Below are positions 44,981 through 54,142 of a stretch of 64,000 nt of DNA, in pieces. The notes beneath the pieces were generated by a model. That model was not told where the DNA came from. It did not search any database and saw nothing but the letters and a program-made list of their open reading frames with translations. How positions within the stretch are numbered: position 1 is the first letter of the stretch; each line of letters starts with the position of its first letter. The stretch comes from Flavobacteriales bacterium. GTDB taxonomy: Bacteria; Bacteroidota; Bacteroidia; Flavobacteriales_D; Sanyastnellaceae. The position numbers and the translations under genes were made by a program. The stretch spans positions 235,563-299,562 of the forward strand of contig JADKIZ010000005.1 of assembly GCA_016722445.1 (NCBI GenBank), given 5' to 3'.

Positions 44981-46660
44981 ATGAATAACGAAAATCTGAA
45001 TAAATACGAGCCGGCTCAGACCGGAAACACCGACAGAAAAAAACCTTCGGCCATTCAACCATTGCTTTTCGCGCTTACCCTCATCGGAGGAATGTTCATT
45101 GGTACCAACCTAGGTGATAAAAATCTTCTTCAGGTAAAAGCTGCAACTGAAGAAAACCCGAATAAGCTTGTGAGCCTCATCGATTTTATCGAAGATAATT
45201 ATGTCGATAGCATCAATAAAAAAGAACTCATTGAAGATGCCATACAAAGCGTGCTTCAAAATCTCGATCCGCACAGCTACTACATGAAAGCGGAAGACAT
45301 GGAGTCAGAAAAGGAAAAAATGAAAGGGGAATTCAGTGGCGTCGGCATTGAGTTTTTGATTTTGCGCGATTCTCTGATGGTGGTGAAAACAGTTGCGGAA
45401 GGACCTGCATCCAACGCTGGTCTGAAATCAGGTGACCGCATCATTAAAGTAGAAAATGAAGAAATATCCGGGAAAGAACTCAATGGTGAAAAAGCACAAA
45501 AACTGCTCAAGGGAAAAAAAGGTAGCGATGTACATGTGACCGTTCTCCGCCCCGGTGAAAAATCTCCACTTGATTTTACCATCACACGAGGAAGTATTCC
45601 GCTTGAAAGCGTTCCTTCTGCATTCATGATCAATGATAGTGTAGGTTATATCAAAGTGGAAAGATTTGCAGAAACCACTTATGACGAATTCCGCGAAGAG
45701 ACAGAAAAACTCGCAGACAAAGGCTGTAAAAAACTCATGCTCGATTTGCGTGGCAATGGCGGTGGTCTGATGAATCAAGCTGCTCAGATGGTGGAAGAAT
45801 TTTTACCTGAAGACCGCACGATCGTGATGACCAAAGGTGTTCACACTGGTGAAGATGTCATTCGTTCTTCCAAAAAAGGAAAATTCCGTGATATGGATGT
45901 GATTGTACTGATCGATCAGAATTCAGCGTCTGCCAGTGAGATTGTAGCCGGCGCATTGCAGGATTGGGATCGCTCCATCACTGTTGGTCGCAGATCTTTT
46001 GGTAAAGGCCTTGTTCAACATGAAATGGAATTGGCCGATAACAGCGCACTTCGCCTTACCGTTGCACGCTACTACACCCCAACCGGACGTTGTATTCAAA
46101 AACCATATGGCGATAGCATCGATTACACCAACGACTTCCACCAACGATTGGTGAGTGGCGAATTGACGAGCGCTGACAGCATTCATTTCCCGGATTCATT
46201 GAAATACAAAACACCTGGAGGAAGAACTGTTTACGGCGGTGGAGGTATTACTCCCGATGTATTCGTACCTCTCGACAGCATTTATTTCTCTGGTCTTCTT
46301 TCCGAAATTGCATACAGTGGCTTGATTCGCGATTATTGCTTCAACTACCTCGACGCACATCGCAAAGAAATTTCCAAATTCGAAGATCAAGATGAATTCA
46401 TTTCAAAATTCAATGTTGGTGAAGACATGGTGAATGCCTTGGTGAAAATGGCTGAGGAAGAAAAAATCAAAGTCAATAAATCCATCCTCAAAAAGATCAT
46501 GCCTCAACTCAAAACACGCATCAAAGCACAGATGGCACGCAATCTCTATGATGATAACGCCATGTTCCGCGTGTTACTCGAGAGCGATCAGGACTTTAAA
46601 AAGGCGCTTCAAGTGGCGCACGATTTTAAGGTTTACGCCGGAATACCAGTGCAGAAGTGA
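44981..46660 (+). CDS. S41 family C-terminal processing protease, paralogue 1
   Basis: This 559-residue protein has an N-terminal membrane anchor (IQPLLFALTLIGGMFIGTNL), a helical N-terminal region, a PDZ domain (FSGVGIEFLILRDSLMVVKT, GLKSGDRIIKVENEEI; about 105-190), and the S41 domain with LDLRGNGGGLM, NSASASEIVAGAL (Ser) and GRRSFGKGLVQ (Lys). The Ser-Lys dyad is intact. CtpA-like proteases trim or degrade periplasmic proteins at the C-terminus. A second S41 gene lies 2.2 kb downstream, with hemN and rnpA between. Direct repeats upstream suggest specific control. Confidence 0.93.
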   Translation: MNNENLNKYEPAQTGNTDRKKPSAIQPLLFALTLIGGMFIGTNLGDKNLLQVKAATEENPNKLVSLIDFIEDNYVDSINKKELIEDAIQSVLQNLDPHSYYMKAEDMESEKEKMKGEFSGVGIEFLILRDSLMVVKTVAEGPASNAGLKSGDRIIKVENEEISGKELNGEKAQKLLKGKKGSDVHVTVLRPGEKSPLDFTITRGSIPLESVPSAFMINDSVGYIKVERFAETTYDEFREETEKLADKGCKKLMLDLRGNGGGLMNQAAQMVEEFLPEDRTIVMTKGVHTGEDVIRSSKKGKFRDMDVIVLIDQNSASASEIVAGALQDWDRSITVGRRSFGKGLVQHEMELADNSALRLTVARYYTPTGRCIQKPYGDSIDYTNDFHQRLVSGELTSADSIHFPDSLKYKTPGGRTVYGGGGITPDVFVPLDSIYFSGLLSEIAYSGLIRDYCFNYLDAHRKEISKFEDQDEFISKFNVGEDMVNALVKMAEEEKIKVNKSILKKIMPQLKTRIKAQMARNLYDDNAMFRVLLESDQDFKKALQVAHDFKVYAGIPVQK

Positions 46661-46687
46661 ATGAGTGGGGAGAGAGATTCGGTGGAA

Positions 46688-46728
46688 GGTGCAAGGCTCA
46701 AGGTTCAAGGTTCAAAGTGCAAGGTTGC
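46688..46728 (+). repeat. Short tandem repeat of AAGGTTCA-type units
   Basis: About five imperfect 7-8 base units (AAGGTGC, AAGGCTC, AAGGTTC, AAGGTTC, AAAGTGC, AAGGTTG) lie after the protease gene. A second AT-rich run with TTAAAT units follows near 46825-46860. Both are non-coding. Confidence 0.6.
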
Positions 46729-46863
46729 GCTTGAATTTAGCTTCAACACTATTGTTTGCTCGCCCAACTAAGATCGTTTGGAAGGGCGATGAAATTTTCT
46801 AATGAAACAATATGTCTTCTGCCAATATTAAATATTGAATCTTAAATCTTAAATATCAAAATA

Positions 46864-48236
46864 CTAAACCGTCTTCGAAAACATCCGCTTGGATGTATCG
46901 CCTGCGATCATGCGCGCATCAAGCGCCATGCAGACGTACGCACAAAAGGAATACCTTGTGGTGTAACAGTGAGACTTTCCTTTTCCAATACAACCAAACC
47001 ATCATCCATCATGGTTTTGAGTGAATGCGGAAGTTGATGAAATACTTCAGGGAGATTTTCTTCTCCGGACCATGAGGTATGAAAACGACACATCAAATTC
47101 AAAATGTGTCGACGGATTAACAAATCTTCTTCTGTAAGACTATGACCTCTGAAGACAGGTAATTCACCACGATGGACCCGGGCTTCATAGTCTTCTACAC
47201 TTTTTTCGTTCTGCGCAAAACTGTACCAGCTGTCACTGATAGACGACATACCCAAACCGATCATCAGTTGCGTTTTTCCGGAAGCATATCCCATAAAATT
47301 GCGATGCAATGTGCCCGCTTGCATGGCCAGGTAAAGTGAATCTGTCTTCAACGCAAAATGGTCCATGCCGATTTCTTCATATCCCATTTCCATCAACATC
47401 ATCTTTCCTTGCTCATACAACTCGCGTTTCACTTCATCAGCAGGTAAATCTTTTTCATCATATCCACGCTGCCCCAATCCTTTGATCCAAGGCACATGAG
47501 CATAACTGTAAAAAGCAATACGATCGGGCTTCAGCTCACCGGTAATGCGGATGTTTTCCAGAACTCCCTGCAATGTTTGCTTGGGCAATCCAAATACCAG
47601 GTCATGACTAATGGATGTATATCCCATTTGTCTGGCTTCTTCCGTAACACGCTTCACATTTTCAAACGGCTGAATACGATGAATGACGCGCTGTACTTCC
47701 GCATCATAATCCTGCACACCAAAACTGCACCGCCTGAATCCAAGATCATACAATACTTGAAGATGCTCCGTGGTTGTATTGTTGGGATGTCCTTCGAAAC
47801 CGAATTCGTAATCCTGGGTCAACTCACAATCATCCAAAATGCCGTTGATCAACTTCCTCAAATTCTCCGGACTGAAAAACGTTGGTGTACCACCACCCAA
47901 ATGCAATTCGTGAATACGCAGTTTGTGTCGGAGCAAATCTTTGTAAAGCTTCCACTCGGTCAGCAGCGTATCGATGTATGGAACCTCCACATCATGGCGT
48001 TTGGTAATGCGTTTATGACAACCACAAAATGTGCAAAGACTTTCACAAAAAGGCAAATGGATATAAAGGCTCAAACCCTCCTTTTCATTGGTCGCCAGAA
48101 ATGACTTGATCACATCATGTCTCCACTGAGCACGACTAATGCCCGCTTCATCCCAGAAGGGTACAGTTGGGTAGCTTGTGTACCGCGGACCTGGGACATT
48201 GTATTTCCGGATCAGTTCTTTACTCGTGATGATCAT
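46864..48236 (-). CDS. hemN: Oxygen-independent coproporphyrinogen III oxidase, frameshifted at the C-terminus
   Basis: This radical SAM enzyme contains YNVPGPRYTSYPTVPFWDE, CESLCTFCGC (the CxxxCxxC iron-sulfur motif), HLGGGTPTFF and GFEGHPNNTT, all typical of HemN. It decarboxylates coproporphyrinogen III to protoporphyrinogen IX without oxygen. The direct frame ends at 46908 with an atypical tail. Adding one base near 46937 instead continues VCMALDARMIAGDTSKRMF and stops at 46864, which is the conserved HemN ending, so the true length is about 457 residues. It is divergent from rnpA. Confidence 0.92.
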
Positions 48237-48348
48237 GGTCGCAAGAAGTCGCCAATGATACGAACATGGTTTGATCTATTGTAGTTCATTTCATGACGGA
48301 AATCAGTGGCCCCATTGAAAAAGTGAATTCAGACAGGCCCTGATCCGC

Positions 48349-48356
48349 TAATTTCG
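48349..48356 (+). promoter_or_regulatory. -7 box (TAATTTCG) abutting rnpA
   Basis: One base off TAnnTTTG, ending 4 bases before the GTG start at 48361, so the rnpA transcript is probably near-leaderless. Confidence 0.4.
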
Positions 48357-48360
48357 CCGC

Positions 48361-48789
48361 GTGCAGGAAAAAAAAATCAGATATACCCTGGGGAAAGAGG
48401 AAAGGCTTTCCCGCAAAAAAATCATTGAGGCCTTGCATGCCAAAGGAATAGCCATCAAAAGTCCGGCAATTATCCTCGTCTATCATTTCACGGAACTGCC
48501 CTGCACCTTCCCTGCACAGGCCATGTTCAGTGTGAGTAAAAGGATTTTTAAACGCGCCCATGATCGGAATCGCGCGAAAAGACTCATGAAGGAAGCCTAT
48601 CGTAAACAAAAGCACATTGTTTATACTTCGCTGGAAACCTCCGGAAAGCAGGCCGCACTTCATTTTATTTTTACCGGACGACAGCTTCCGAACCAACCTT
48701 ATGCACATGGTAAAATTTCTGACCTGATTCAGCGTTTCTGCGTGGAATTATCACGACAAAATGCAGTCAGTCCGGAAAATGAGGCATAG
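48361..48789 (+). CDS. rnpA: Ribonuclease P protein component
   Basis: This 142-residue basic protein has KEERLSRKKIIEAL near the start and the RNase P protein signature FSVSKRIFKRAHDRNRAKRLMKEAYR, with the conserved RNR box. It binds the catalytic P RNA and helps remove tRNA 5' leaders. The start codon is GTG. It is followed after 39 bases by an S41 protease gene, an arrangement common in Bacteroidota. rpmH and yidC are not adjacent. Confidence 0.93.
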   Translation: MQEKKIRYTLGKEERLSRKKIIEALHAKGIAIKSPAIILVYHFTELPCTFPAQAMFSVSKRIFKRAHDRNRAKRLMKEAYRKQKHIVYTSLETSGKQAALHFIFTGRQLPNQPYAHGKISDLIQRFCVELSRQNAVSPENEA

Positions 48790-48828
48790 GAAAAATTCCC
48801 GGAAAGCACTGTCAAACAACAATAACAC

Positions 48829-50502
48829 ATGATGAAAACATTACTGCGTACCCGTTTCAGAAAATTCGTCGCAATAGTTGTACTCGCCACAGGATTGATC
48901 TCGGCCGCACTACCGGAAGAGTTTTTTGAGATTTCCAAAAACATGGAAATTTTCACTTCTCTCTACAAAGAATTGAATATCTATTACGTAGATGGCACCA
49001 AACCCGGTGCATTGATGAAAACCGGCATCGATGCGATGTTAAAATCACTCGATCCCTACACGGTTTATTATCCCGAATCAAAGATCGAAGATGCGATGTT
49101 CATGCAAACCGGACAATACGGTGGCATCGGAACTTTGGTCAATACCATTGAGGGTAAAATCACCATCACCGAACCTTATGAGGGTTATGCGGCGGTGAAG
49201 TCGGGATTGCTTGCCGGAGATGTAGTTCTCAGCATCAATGGAAAATCTGTTCAGGGTAAAACACATGATGAAATCACCGATCAACTCACCGGCCAACCAG
49301 GCAGCGATGTAGAACTGACCATTCAAAGACCGGGAGAATCTTCAACAAGGAATATCAAAATCACCCGCGAAGAAATCAAGATTCCAGATGTGCCGTTTTA
49401 TACACTTCTCGCAGACAGCGCAACAGGCTACATCAAACTCAATGGCTTTACTCAAACGGCAAGTCAGGAAGTGCGTTCTGCTTTTATGGACTTGAAAAAA
49501 CGCAATATGCAAAAGCTCATCCTCGACCTTCGTGGCAATGGCGGTGGCTTGTTGCGCGAAGCGATTGCAATTGTGAATTTCTTCGTTCCAAAAGGAACAG
49601 AAATCGTTCGCACCAAAGGAAAAATTGATGAGTGGAATAAAACCTATACTGCCATCAATGAACCTATCGATACCCAGATTCCTTTGATTGTGGTTGTGGA
49701 CGGCATGTCTGCATCGGCATCAGAAATTGTGAGTGGAAGTTTGCAAGACCTCGACCGAGCTGTAGTGTTAGGTGAAGAATCATACGGCAAAGGACTTGTT
49801 CAACAAACAAAAGATCTTGCTTACAACAGCAAACTCAAACTCACGGTTGCCAAATACTACACCCCAAGCGGACGTTGCATCCAGCGACTGGATTATTCTC
49901 ATCGTGATGAAGAAACCGGAGCAGTAGTTGCGAAAGCAGACTCACTCATCAAAACATTCAAAACGAAAAACGGAAGAACCGTGACAGATGGCCGAGGAAT
50001 ATCTCCAGATGTAGAAGTGAAACAGGAAGAAGGCGCTCATATACTCGCCTCATTGGTTCAAAACTGGGTGGTGTTTCATTGGGTCACCAACTATAAAACC
50101 AACCACACATCCATTGATCCCGCTTCTGCATTCAAACTCACAGATGCTGAGTACTATGATTTTGTGAATTATGCAAAAAGCAAAGAGTTTCAATATGAAA
50201 CAGGCACGGAACAAATTTTCGAAGAGTTGAAAAAAACTGCCAAAGAAGAACACTATTACGAAGGTTCAGAAAAACAATTCGAAGCACTCTTCGCTCAAAT
50301 CGAACCGAAGAAAGAACCTGATCTAACCAAGTTCAAATCGCAAATCAAAGAGTATCTTGAAAACGAAATTGTAGCACGTTATTATTATCAAACCGGAAGA
50401 GCACAAAACGCACTTCCTATGGATCCTTGTATCAAACGCGCTGCAGAAGTGTTCTCAGCGGGACTTCAACCCATCCTTCAAGGACCGGCAAACAAAAACT
50501 AA
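48829..50502 (+). CDS. S41 family C-terminal processing protease, paralogue 2
   Basis: This 557-residue protein has an N-terminal membrane segment (FVAIVVLATGLISAAL), a helical region, a PDZ domain (QYGGIGTLVNTIEGKITI, SGLLAGDVVLSINGKSVQG), and the S41 core with LDLRGNGGGLL, GMSASASEIVSGSL (Ser) and GEESYGKGLVQ (Lys). It shares architecture with the S41 protein at 44981 but differs throughout, so the pair is an old duplication rather than a recent one. The start may be 48829 or the next codon (Met-Met). It probably shares the rnpA promoter. Confidence 0.93.
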   Translation: MMKTLLRTRFRKFVAIVVLATGLISAALPEEFFEISKNMEIFTSLYKELNIYYVDGTKPGALMKTGIDAMLKSLDPYTVYYPESKIEDAMFMQTGQYGGIGTLVNTIEGKITITEPYEGYAAVKSGLLAGDVVLSINGKSVQGKTHDEITDQLTGQPGSDVELTIQRPGESSTRNIKITREEIKIPDVPFYTLLADSATGYIKLNGFTQTASQEVRSAFMDLKKRNMQKLILDLRGNGGGLLREAIAIVNFFVPKGTEIVRTKGKIDEWNKTYTAINEPIDTQIPLIVVVDGMSASASEIVSGSLQDLDRAVVLGEESYGKGLVQQTKDLAYNSKLKLTVAKYYTPSGRCIQRLDYSHRDEETGAVVAKADSLIKTFKTKNGRTVTDGRGISPDVEVKQEEGAHILASLVQNWVVFHWVTNYKTNHTSIDPASAFKLTDAEYYDFVNYAKSKEFQYETGTEQIFEELKKTAKEEHYYEGSEKQFEALFAQIEPKKEPDLTKFKSQIKEYLENEIVARYYYQTGRAQNALPMDPCIKRAAEVFSAGLQPILQGPANKN

Positions 50503-50568
50503 GGATGTGACGTGATGTGTTGCACACATCATTTCATTTTCTGGAAATAAAGCCACCGGAAGTTTTTT

Positions 50569-52254
50569 ATGTTGCAAAGTCAAACCTGGAAATCAGCACT
50601 GAACATCCTGCATCGGCTTGGATTGGCTGGTCTCGTTGCCGCTTTGCCACTGAGCAATTTTGTGATGTCGGTTTCCATGTTTTGGCTCGCAGGAGTTTGG
50701 CTGCTGCAAGTCATCACGGATACACAGAATGGAAAAAAATGGCACAGCCGCTTTCAATTGTTTTTTCAAAACAGAAGCGCGTGGATGCTTTCAGCTTTTT
50801 ATCTGCTACCCATCATCGGATTGATTTGGACGGATGATTTCGGTTATGCCGCCTGGGATCTGCGCATGAAATTGCCTTTGCTCATTCTGCCTTTTTTGCT
50901 TACCACACTTGATCCCATCACGGACCTCGAATACCGACAAACTCTTGGTGTCTTTCTATTGAGTTTATCGTTTGCTGTGATTTGGTGTCTGCTCATTTAT
51001 TTCCACATCAATCCGAAACCTTACAACAACATCAGAGAGATATCTGTCTTTATTTCTCATGTTCGATTTAGTCTGTTGTTGATTTTTGGTCTGTGTGTTA
51101 CGGGAGTGGAGTCATGGGACAAACCCATGGGTAAACCATTCACCGTGATCATTTCCGCGTTGTATCTTTATTTTCTCTACATCATTGGAAGTATCACTGG
51201 CATCATGGTATTGAGTGTTGTCATGTTCTGGGCGCTTATCAAAACTTTGTTGAAGTCAAAAAGAAAAAGTCTGCGGTACACATCATTTACCCTTCTCATA
51301 TTAATTCCATTGGTCACCTTCCTCTACCTGCAGCATGCATATCAACAATATTTTGGGGTAGAAAAACCAGATTGGAAAAACCTTCCCACACATACTGCCC
51401 GTGGTGACGAATACCAGCACTTCCCAGAATATCCGGCCATCGAAAATGGTCATTACATCATGACATACGTAGCGTGGGGAGAATTGTATCAAGGTTGGCT
51501 CGAACGATCTGATCTTTATCCCGACAGTACCGATGCACGTGGTCATCTCCTCAAAGGAACATTGATCCGCTATCTCGCCAACAAAGGACTCAGAAAGGAC
51601 CTCGATGGTATGCGGGCATTGACCGATGATGATATTTATCTGATCGAACAAGGTTTCACATCACCCGATGAAAAAAACAGGGGGGGATTAAAATCCAGGA
51701 TGAACCGTGTGTTTTATGAATGGTCGAATTATATCGCCGGAGGAAATCCCAATGGGCATAGTGTGATCCAAAGACTTGAATTTTGGAAAACAGGTTCAGC
51801 CATCATTGCTGATCATCCGATATTCGGCGTTGGTACCGGAGATGTGAAAAAATCCTTTGCATCAAAGTATGACGAGATTCAAACCAAACTCGATCCGGAA
51901 TTTCGATTGAGGGCACACAATCAATACATGACACTTTGGATTAGTTATGGCATTTTCGGATTGATTGCATTTTGTATCATGCTCATATCGGCATGGAACA
52001 AAAACAAAAAAAATGTGCTTTATACCGCATTCATGATTATTGCGATCATGTCATTTTTTACGGAAGACACCCTCGAATCTCAAGCGGGTGTGATGTTCTT
52101 CGGATTCTTTTTTTGTTTTTCTGGTTACAAAAAGGAAGATATCACTGCATACACTTCGGCCGGTGAAATAGACAATTTTTGTCCTTTGGGTGGATGTTTT
52201 TCAGCCACGATCACATGTGCATTTTTTCCTACTGGAGACCAACGACCCGGATGA
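50569..52254 (+). CDS. O-antigen ligase/polymerase-like membrane protein
   Basis: This protein of up to 561 residues has about 11 membrane segments, a large periplasmic loop (about 255-400) and a Wzy_C/O-antigen ligase-type region with DHPIFGVGTGDVKKSF and RAHNQYMTLWISYGIFGLIAF. The conserved HNxY..LW fits WaaL/Wzy proteins that join or polymerise polysaccharide on lipid carriers. The last 43 residues lie antisense to the end of the convergent glycosyltransferase gene and are not membrane-like. The stop may really be near 52166, one frame over, after a lost A in the run near 52129. Two glycosyltransferase genes converge on it. Confidence 0.85.
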   Translation: MLQSQTWKSALNILHRLGLAGLVAALPLSNFVMSVSMFWLAGVWLLQVITDTQNGKKWHSRFQLFFQNRSAWMLSAFYLLPIIGLIWTDDFGYAAWDLRMKLPLLILPFLLTTLDPITDLEYRQTLGVFLLSLSFAVIWCLLIYFHINPKPYNNIREISVFISHVRFSLLLIFGLCVTGVESWDKPMGKPFTVIISALYLYFLYIIGSITGIMVLSVVMFWALIKTLLKSKRKSLRYTSFTLLILIPLVTFLYLQHAYQQYFGVEKPDWKNLPTHTARGDEYQHFPEYPAIENGHYIMTYVAWGELYQGWLERSDLYPDSTDARGHLLKGTLIRYLANKGLRKDLDGMRALTDDDIYLIEQGFTSPDEKNRGGLKSRMNRVFYEWSNYIAGGNPNGHSVIQRLEFWKTGSAIIADHPIFGVGTGDVKKSFASKYDEIQTKLDPEFRLRAHNQYMTLWISYGIFGLIAFCIMLISAWNKNKKNVLYTAFMIIAIMSFFTEDTLESQAGVMFFGFFFCFSGYKKEDITAYTSAGEIDNFCPLGGCFSATITCAFFPTGDQRPG

Positions 52255-53123
52255 ATCGGTCGCTTTGGGGAATACAATCCAAATGCATGAATGCCGCAAG
52301 CTGAAGCGATATGAAGCGGCCCTGTGCTGGCAGCAACCAGCCCATCGCATTGACGGATAAAGGCAATCAATTCAGCAAGATTAAATCGCCCGGTGACATC
52401 ATGCACATGTTTGCCCTCTGGATTCCAAACCTCATGAATCCTTTCTCCTTCTTCTTTGGTTCCTGTAATGAACACATCAAATTTTTCAGGAGAAAGCAAT
52501 GCAACGAGTTCGCGATAGTTATCAAGACTCCAATCTGACGCACTTCCTTTCGACAGCGGATGTAAAATGATTTTCTTTTTACCCGGATCAAAGTCGGATA
52601 AAAATTGAGTCGCTACACGTTTTGCCTTTTCATCTTCTCTCGAAAAACCATAGTACCCAATCAGATCAGTTAGTTCATGTTCCGTTTCTATGCCAATGGG
52701 TTTGAGCAATTTCAAATTCAATTGGGACTCATGAAGCGGTGATGATTTTCTCGAGAAAAAAACCAATCGATTGCATTTGCTGATGGTGTAGAGTCTTCTT
52801 CCGGTTGCAATGCGCAACGGAATACGAGCGCGTTTAGCCAGCCACAACACTTCTTTCCGTGGAAAAACATGGATGATTGCATCGGCTTTGGTCTTTTGCA
52901 AAATAGCTATTTGCGCACCCGGACTTTGCTTTTGCATCTCATCCCAGTCGAGGTATTCATCCACATGAACACAAGATTCAACGATTGATTTCGTGTAGGC
53001 CTTCGATAAAAAGTATATCCTGCACTCCGGAAATTTTTCCTTGATTATGCCACACATCGGCAAGGTGAGTACTACATCTCCAATGCTATCAGTTCGCGAT
53101 ATGATGATTGATTTCGGATTCAA
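52125..53123 (-). CDS. Glycosyltransferase family 9 (heptosyltransferase-like)
   Basis: This protein of about 332 residues has the GT9 pattern: SIIISRTDSIGDVVLTLPM at the N-terminus, ATGRRLYT in the middle, IILHPLSKGSASDWSLDNY, FDVFITGTKEEGERI, DVTGRFNLAELIAFIRQCDGLVAASTGPLHIASACG near the C-terminus, then LYSPKRPIHPGRW. GT9 enzymes add heptose or similar sugars from nucleotide donors to lipopolysaccharide core. No ATG precedes the domain closely. A TTG at 53123 overlaps the stop of the GT2 gene (TTGA) and gives a natural N-terminus, so I choose it over the frame opening at 53204. Confidence 0.87.
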   Translation of the reverse strand: MNPKSIIISRTDSIGDVVLTLPMCGIIKEKFPECRIYFLSKAYTKSIVESCVHVDEYLDWDEMQKQSPGAQIAILQKTKADAIIHVFPRKEVLWLAKRARIPLRIATGRRLYTISKCNRLVFFSRKSSPLHESQLNLKLLKPIGIETEHELTDLIGYYGFSREDEKAKRVATQFLSDFDPGKKKIILHPLSKGSASDWSLDNYRELVALLSPEKFDVFITGTKEEGERIHEVWNPEGKHVHDVTGRFNLAELIAFIRQCDGLVAASTGPLHIASACGIHAFGLYSPKRPIHPGRWSPVGKNAHVIVAEKHPPKGQKLSISPAEVYAVISSFL

Positions 53124-53878
53124 TTCTTTTTGTTGCGGTAAAGATCCATCAGTTTGGTGTATTTGCGCAAAGTAGCAAATGCCGACAATCGGGAGATCGT
53201 CCAACCGGTAGAACCATCGAGAAAACCAAGTTTAAGAAAATAACTTTTGAAGAATTGAGCTACGACTTTCATCCACAACATCACATGTGAAATGCGGGCA
53301 CTGCGTTGAAACAATTCTTTTGCGGCAATGTCACCGAAATATTCGATCTGTTTCAAGTGATCTTCTCGGGTGTAATAAGAGTAGTGAAGAATATCTCCTT
53401 TCAAATGACCAAACGATTCTCCATGCAACATGTCCAATCTGTCGTGCGGATTTACGCCTGTCCATCTGGCACATGACTTATGTACAAGACGAACTTTTGT
53501 ATCCGGATACCAACCGCAATGTCTTACCCAATGTCCACAATAATTCGTGAGGCGATTCATCGAATAGCCTTTGAACTGCGGATTCTCTTTCATGGCCAAA
53601 ATTGATTTTTTCAAATCTTCGTCCAATGCTTCATCCGCATCCAGTGACAACACCCAATCATGAGATGTCTGATCAATCGCAAAATTTTTCTGTTGAATAT
53701 GACCCTCGAATTCATGTGGAATAAATCGCGCACCATACTTCAAACAGATCTCTTCTGTGCGGTCTTTGGAAAATGAGTCCACCACCACAATTTCATCCAC
53801 CACACCGCGCAACGACTCAAGACACCTTGCGATGTTGCGTTCTTCGTTGTAGGTGATGATGGCGGCGGAAATCAACAT
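53120..53878 (-). CDS. Glycosyltransferase family 2 (WaaE/KdtX-like)
   Basis: This 252-residue protein has the GT-A fold pattern: ISAAIITYNEERNIARCLESL, VDEIVVVDSFSKDRT, FAIDQTSHDWVLSLDADEAL with the DxD-type metal motif, and WYPDTKVRLVHK. It resembles the WaaE-type beta-1,4-glucosyltransferases that decorate lipopolysaccharide inner core. The C-terminus has a membrane-proximal helix (VVAQFFKSYFLKLGFLDGSTGW). Its stop overlaps the start of the GT9 gene, so the two are translationally coupled. Confidence 0.9.
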   Translation of the reverse strand: MLISAAIITYNEERNIARCLESLRGVVDEIVVVDSFSKDRTEEICLKYGARFIPHEFEGHIQQKNFAIDQTSHDWVLSLDADEALDEDLKKSILAMKENPQFKGYSMNRLTNYCGHWVRHCGWYPDTKVRLVHKSCARWTGVNPHDRLDMLHGESFGHLKGDILHYSYYTREDHLKQIEYFGDIAAKELFQRSARISHVMLWMKVVAQFFKSYFLKLGFLDGSTGWTISRLSAFATLRKYTKLMDLYRNKKN

Positions 53879-53890
53879 TTTGAATTTTGA

Positions 53891-54142
53891 ATTATGAAGT
53901 ATGAATTATGAATTATGGAGTATGGAGTATGGAGTATGGAGTATTGAGATGGCAAGTCACTTTGTAATGCGGTCTTAATGCTTGGGACATCATGATGAAT
54001 GCTTTCTGCAAATTTCTAATATCAATTATGAAGTATGAATTATGAATTATGGAGTATTGAGTCATGAGTATTGAGATGGTGAAAGATTTTCCTTCCAACA
54101 CTTCCCTCACCATTCATAATTCATAATTCATACTTCATAATT
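53891..54142. repeat. Three copies of a 33-bp AT-rich repeat, two direct and one inverted
   Basis: The 33-base unit beginning ATTATGAAGTATGAATTATG occurs at 53891-53923 and 54025-54057, and its reverse complement at about 54112-54142. A GTATGGA run follows the first copy. The inverted copy reaches into the last codons of uppP. This kind of TATGAAT-rich spacer is common between Bacteroidota genes and could form a long stem. Confidence 0.75.

Noticed and set aside
53891..54142. CRISPR array
   Set aside because: Only three copies, one inverted, with unequal gaps of about 100 and 55 bases. It is a spacer repeat, not CRISPR.
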